Shown here piece after piece: positions 6,335 to 7,059 of a stretch of 7,059 nt of DNA (positions are counted from its first letter, which is position 1; the number at the start of each line of letters is the position of its first letter). The DNA lies in assembly GCA_003161495.1 (NCBI GenBank), contig PMOP01000351.1:1-7059 (forward strand). Direction: 5' to 3'. The DNA comes from Acidobacteriota bacterium. Lineage in GTDB: Bacteria > Acidobacteriota > Terriglobia > Acidiferrales > UBA7541. The position numbers and the translations under genes are program-made. Under the pieces are notes generated by a model, which saw only the letters and a program-made list of their open reading frames with translations, was not told where the DNA came from and searched no databases.

Positions 6335-6479
6335 GTGTTTGTCTCCTTTTACCCCGTGGTCTCGAGAGTTCTGTCAGGCTATGCTTGGCTTTCCGCCTCC
6401 TTTCTTCCTCTGGGCGCCATCGACAATTTCTTGCGATAGCGGATGAATCAGGCCCAGGAAACGGGCCGCGCCCAGGCCC
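6335..6479 (-). other. Leader region between the zinc-ribbon gene and rlpA
   Basis: These 145 bases carry the rlpA ribosome site (TCTCCTTT on the plus strand at 6342-6349), a TCTCGAGA palindrome (6360-6367) and a GGCCC/GGGCC inverted repeat near 6451-6467. No promoter or terminator is convincing. I looked for c-di-GMP (GEMM) and c-di-AMP (ydaO) riboswitch cores, since cell-wall hydrolase genes can carry these, and did not find the conserved blocks. The two genes may be one transcript. Confidence 0.35.
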
Positions 6480-6626
6480 CTAATCCGATGAAGCCGCTGA
6501 ATCTGAACGGCTTAACTCGCTCTCATTCAAAAGCAAGTCCACGCCTTCCGAGTCGCAGCATTCACAACGGCCCTGCCTGTTCAATCCCACTTTTTGGTCG
6601 CATTCCATACACCACCAATACTTCAT
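6480..6626 (-). CDS. Zinc-ribbon microprotein, 48 residues (uncharacterised)
   Basis: A small gene not resembling any named family I can give. The protein begins MKYWWCMECDQKVGLNRQGR and continues with CECCDSEGVD. Cys6-x2-Cys9 and Cys21-x2-Cys24 sit 11 residues apart, a compact zinc-ribbon/rubredoxin-like knuckle pair, with an extra Cys23 and two Trp residues at positions 4-5. Residues 31-48 are an acidic, Ser-rich, probably disordered tail. There is no signal peptide or membrane helix. Translation is well supported: AGGAGG (minus strand, 6636-6641) lies 9 bases before the ATG and the frame ends with TAG at 6480-6482. It is upstream of rlpA on the same strand. Short CxxC...CxxC proteins of this kind often bind nucleic acid or other proteins (inference). 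Other readings: a zinc sensor or a toxin/antitoxin part. Confidence 0.7.
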   Translation of the reverse strand: MKYWWCMECDQKVGLNRQGRCECCDSEGVDLLLNESELSRSDSAASSD

Positions 6627-6635
6627 GTAAGCTAG

Positions 6636-6641
6636 CCTCCT
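6636..6641 (-). promoter_or_regulatory. Strong Shine-Dalgarno of the zinc-ribbon gene
   Basis: AGGAGG on the minus strand (CCTCCT on plus) lies 9 bases upstream of the ATG at 6626. It is a full match to the anti-Shine-Dalgarno core and the main evidence that this short frame is translated. Confidence 0.7.
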
Positions 6642-6724
6642 GAATCGTATTCAATTGGGTGTATGAGAACAGTCTGGGCTTAGGTGAACTTTTTGGCGAT
6701 AGGAGAATAGACCCAATTTTTGGG

Positions 6725-6753
6725 GTACCCGGGTACTGGGGTAGTTTCTACCC
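6725..6753. repeat. Adjacent 12-bp palindrome and GGGTAG hairpin
   Basis: GTACCCGGGTAC is a perfect palindrome. Two bases after it, GGGTAG and CTACCC form a 6-bp stem with a 3-base loop. The block thus repeats GGGTA three times. It could be an operator or an RNA structure upstream of the zinc-ribbon gene (minus) or the small frame at 6771 (plus). Function unknown. Confidence 0.45.
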
Positions 6754-6770
6754 ATCAGGCTGGAGGTCCA

Positions 6771-6887
6771 ATGCAAGCTTACCCTTGCCTTTTTCCTAGG
6801 TTATTTAGCATAAGTCTTTTATTTATAATAAACTGCAATATCAAAGCCAACCAAAAGGAACGAGCTCAGAGGCCGGTGAGGGAATAA
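6771..6887 (+). CDS. Possible 38-residue hydrophobic peptide (doubtful)
   Basis: ATG 6771 opens a 38-codon frame ending TAA at 6885-6887. The peptide has a hydrophobic middle (LFSISLLFIINC, about residues 11-22) and a charged tail (KANQKERAQRPVRE), a shape seen in small membrane peptides. GGAGG (6762-6766) lies 4 bases before the ATG, rather close. The AT-rich DNA would give hydrophobic codons by chance, so I give this little weight. No homologue is recognised. Confidence 0.18.
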   Translation: MQAYPCLFPRLFSISLLFIINCNIKANQKERAQRPVRE

Positions 6888-6896
6888 TCGTTCAAT

Positions 6897-7022
6897 GCAG
6901 CCTGCCGTACTAGTGCTCCTACCAAAGAGGACCGGAAGGGGGATCGAAAACCAACCCTCTTTGCCTACCTCTGCTCATATGAGCTGGCTAGTGTGGAATG
7001 AAATGCTCCTCTAGCAGGCTGC
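6897..7022. repeat. 9-bp inverted pair; possible mobile-element end at right edge
   Basis: GCAGCCTGC (6897-6905) is inverted at 7014-7022 (GCAGGCTGC). The right copy sits within TAGCAGGCTGCGGAAAAAGT, which resembles sequences I associate with terminal inverted repeats of insertion sequences and their solo remnants. No transposase is visible and the window ends 37 bases later, so the element cannot be defined. Confidence 0.25.
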
Positions 7023-7059
7023 GGAAAAAGTCTCTCTTCTGCGGAATTAAGACCAATTC

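Larger units (their letters stand above)
6627..7059. other. Gene-poor right end with palindromes and AT-rich stretches
   Basis: No long or recognisable gene lies in these 433 bases. Visible are: an imperfect 12-bp inverted repeat AATTGGGTGTAT (6653-6664) and ATAGACCCAATT (6707-6718); the palindrome GTACCCGGGTAC (6725-6736); the hairpin GGGTAG-TTT-CTACCC (6739-6753); an AT-rich block at 6799-6835 with a perfect TATAAT (6824-6829, plus) but no good -35; an AAAGAGG/CCTCTTT pair (6924-6930, 6956-6962); and the palindrome GCTCATATGAGC (6973-6984). Base composition is less GC-rich than in the genes, which suits a regulatory or mobile-element-derived spacer. Confidence 0.5.

Noticed and set aside
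6335..6479. Possible c-di-GMP or c-di-AMP riboswitch ahead of rlpA
   Set aside because: Some short pieces (GGAAAGCC) are suggestive, but the conserved core blocks of GEMM or ydaO riboswitches could not be found.
6443..6643. 66-codon plus-strand frame
   Set aside because: Overlaps the zinc-ribbon gene on the other strand, has no ribosome site and no protein-like pattern.
6723..6732. GGTACCCGGG resembling a cloning-vector polylinker
   Set aside because: The match is only about 10 bases and the flanks do not continue as pUC-type polylinker; it is part of a natural palindrome.
6653..6755. 34-codon minus-strand frame starting at 6755
   Set aside because: No ribosome site; it merely reads through the palindrome block.
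6895..7014. 39-codon plus-strand frame starting at 6895
   Set aside because: No Shine-Dalgarno, no recognisable composition or motif; spans the inverted pair.

Overview
This is a chromosomal window from a GC-rich soil-type bacterium, most likely an acidobacterium (Acidobacteriota). I infer this from the style of the 374-residue protein at 701-1825 (N-terminus like MSDWRQIQARIRKA, then an 'ERTHDAMVAFELAQLYE' block) and from the REP-like inverted repeats between genes. The taxon is recalled, not computed.

Layout, left to right. (i) 1-559, minus strand: the N-terminal 186 residues of an ArsB/NhaD/SLC13-type membrane transporter that runs off the left edge. (ii) 560-700: a divergent promoter region in which both flanking genes may be leaderless. 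(iii) 701-1825, plus: a TPR-like protein with an Arg/Gly-rich disordered middle and a conserved C-terminal domain. (iv) 1826-2129: a spacer with a 38-bp-arm inverted repeat. (v) 2130-3308, plus: pobA, 4-hydroxybenzoate 3-monooxygenase, essentially complete and well conserved. (vi) 3309-3394: a perfect 22-bp inverted repeat that exactly fills the gap between two convergent stop codons. (vii) 3395-4261 and 4265-5554, minus: a two-gene operon, a HisD-family dehydrogenase followed 3 bases later by a short-chain dehydrogenase with an unusual His-rich N-terminal extension. (viii) 5555-5821: a spacer with hairpins and a probable promoter for the operon. (ix) 5822-6334, minus: a secreted RlpA-like double-psi beta-barrel protein lacking two of the usual catalytic residues. 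(x) 6480-6626, minus: a 48-residue zinc-ribbon microprotein with a strong ribosome binding site. (xi) 6627-7059: no confident gene; AT-rich stretches, palindromes, one weak 38-codon reading frame and a possible mobile-element end.

How the genes may work together. PobA makes protocatechuate from 4-hydroxybenzoate, so the window includes one step of aromatic catabolism, but no ring-cleavage genes or pobR-type regulator are visible. The HisD-like/SDR pair looks like a catabolic polyol or sulfonate oxidation module rather than histidine synthesis: there are no other his genes, and the C-terminal part of the HisD protein resembles the HpsN-like clade. RlpA and the zinc-ribbon gene lie on the same strand 145 bases apart and may be co-transcribed. 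I found no rRNA, tRNA, CRISPR array, complete insertion sequence or defence system. The most unusual things here are the two small or divergent proteins, (ix) and (x), and the fitted REP-like element, (vi).
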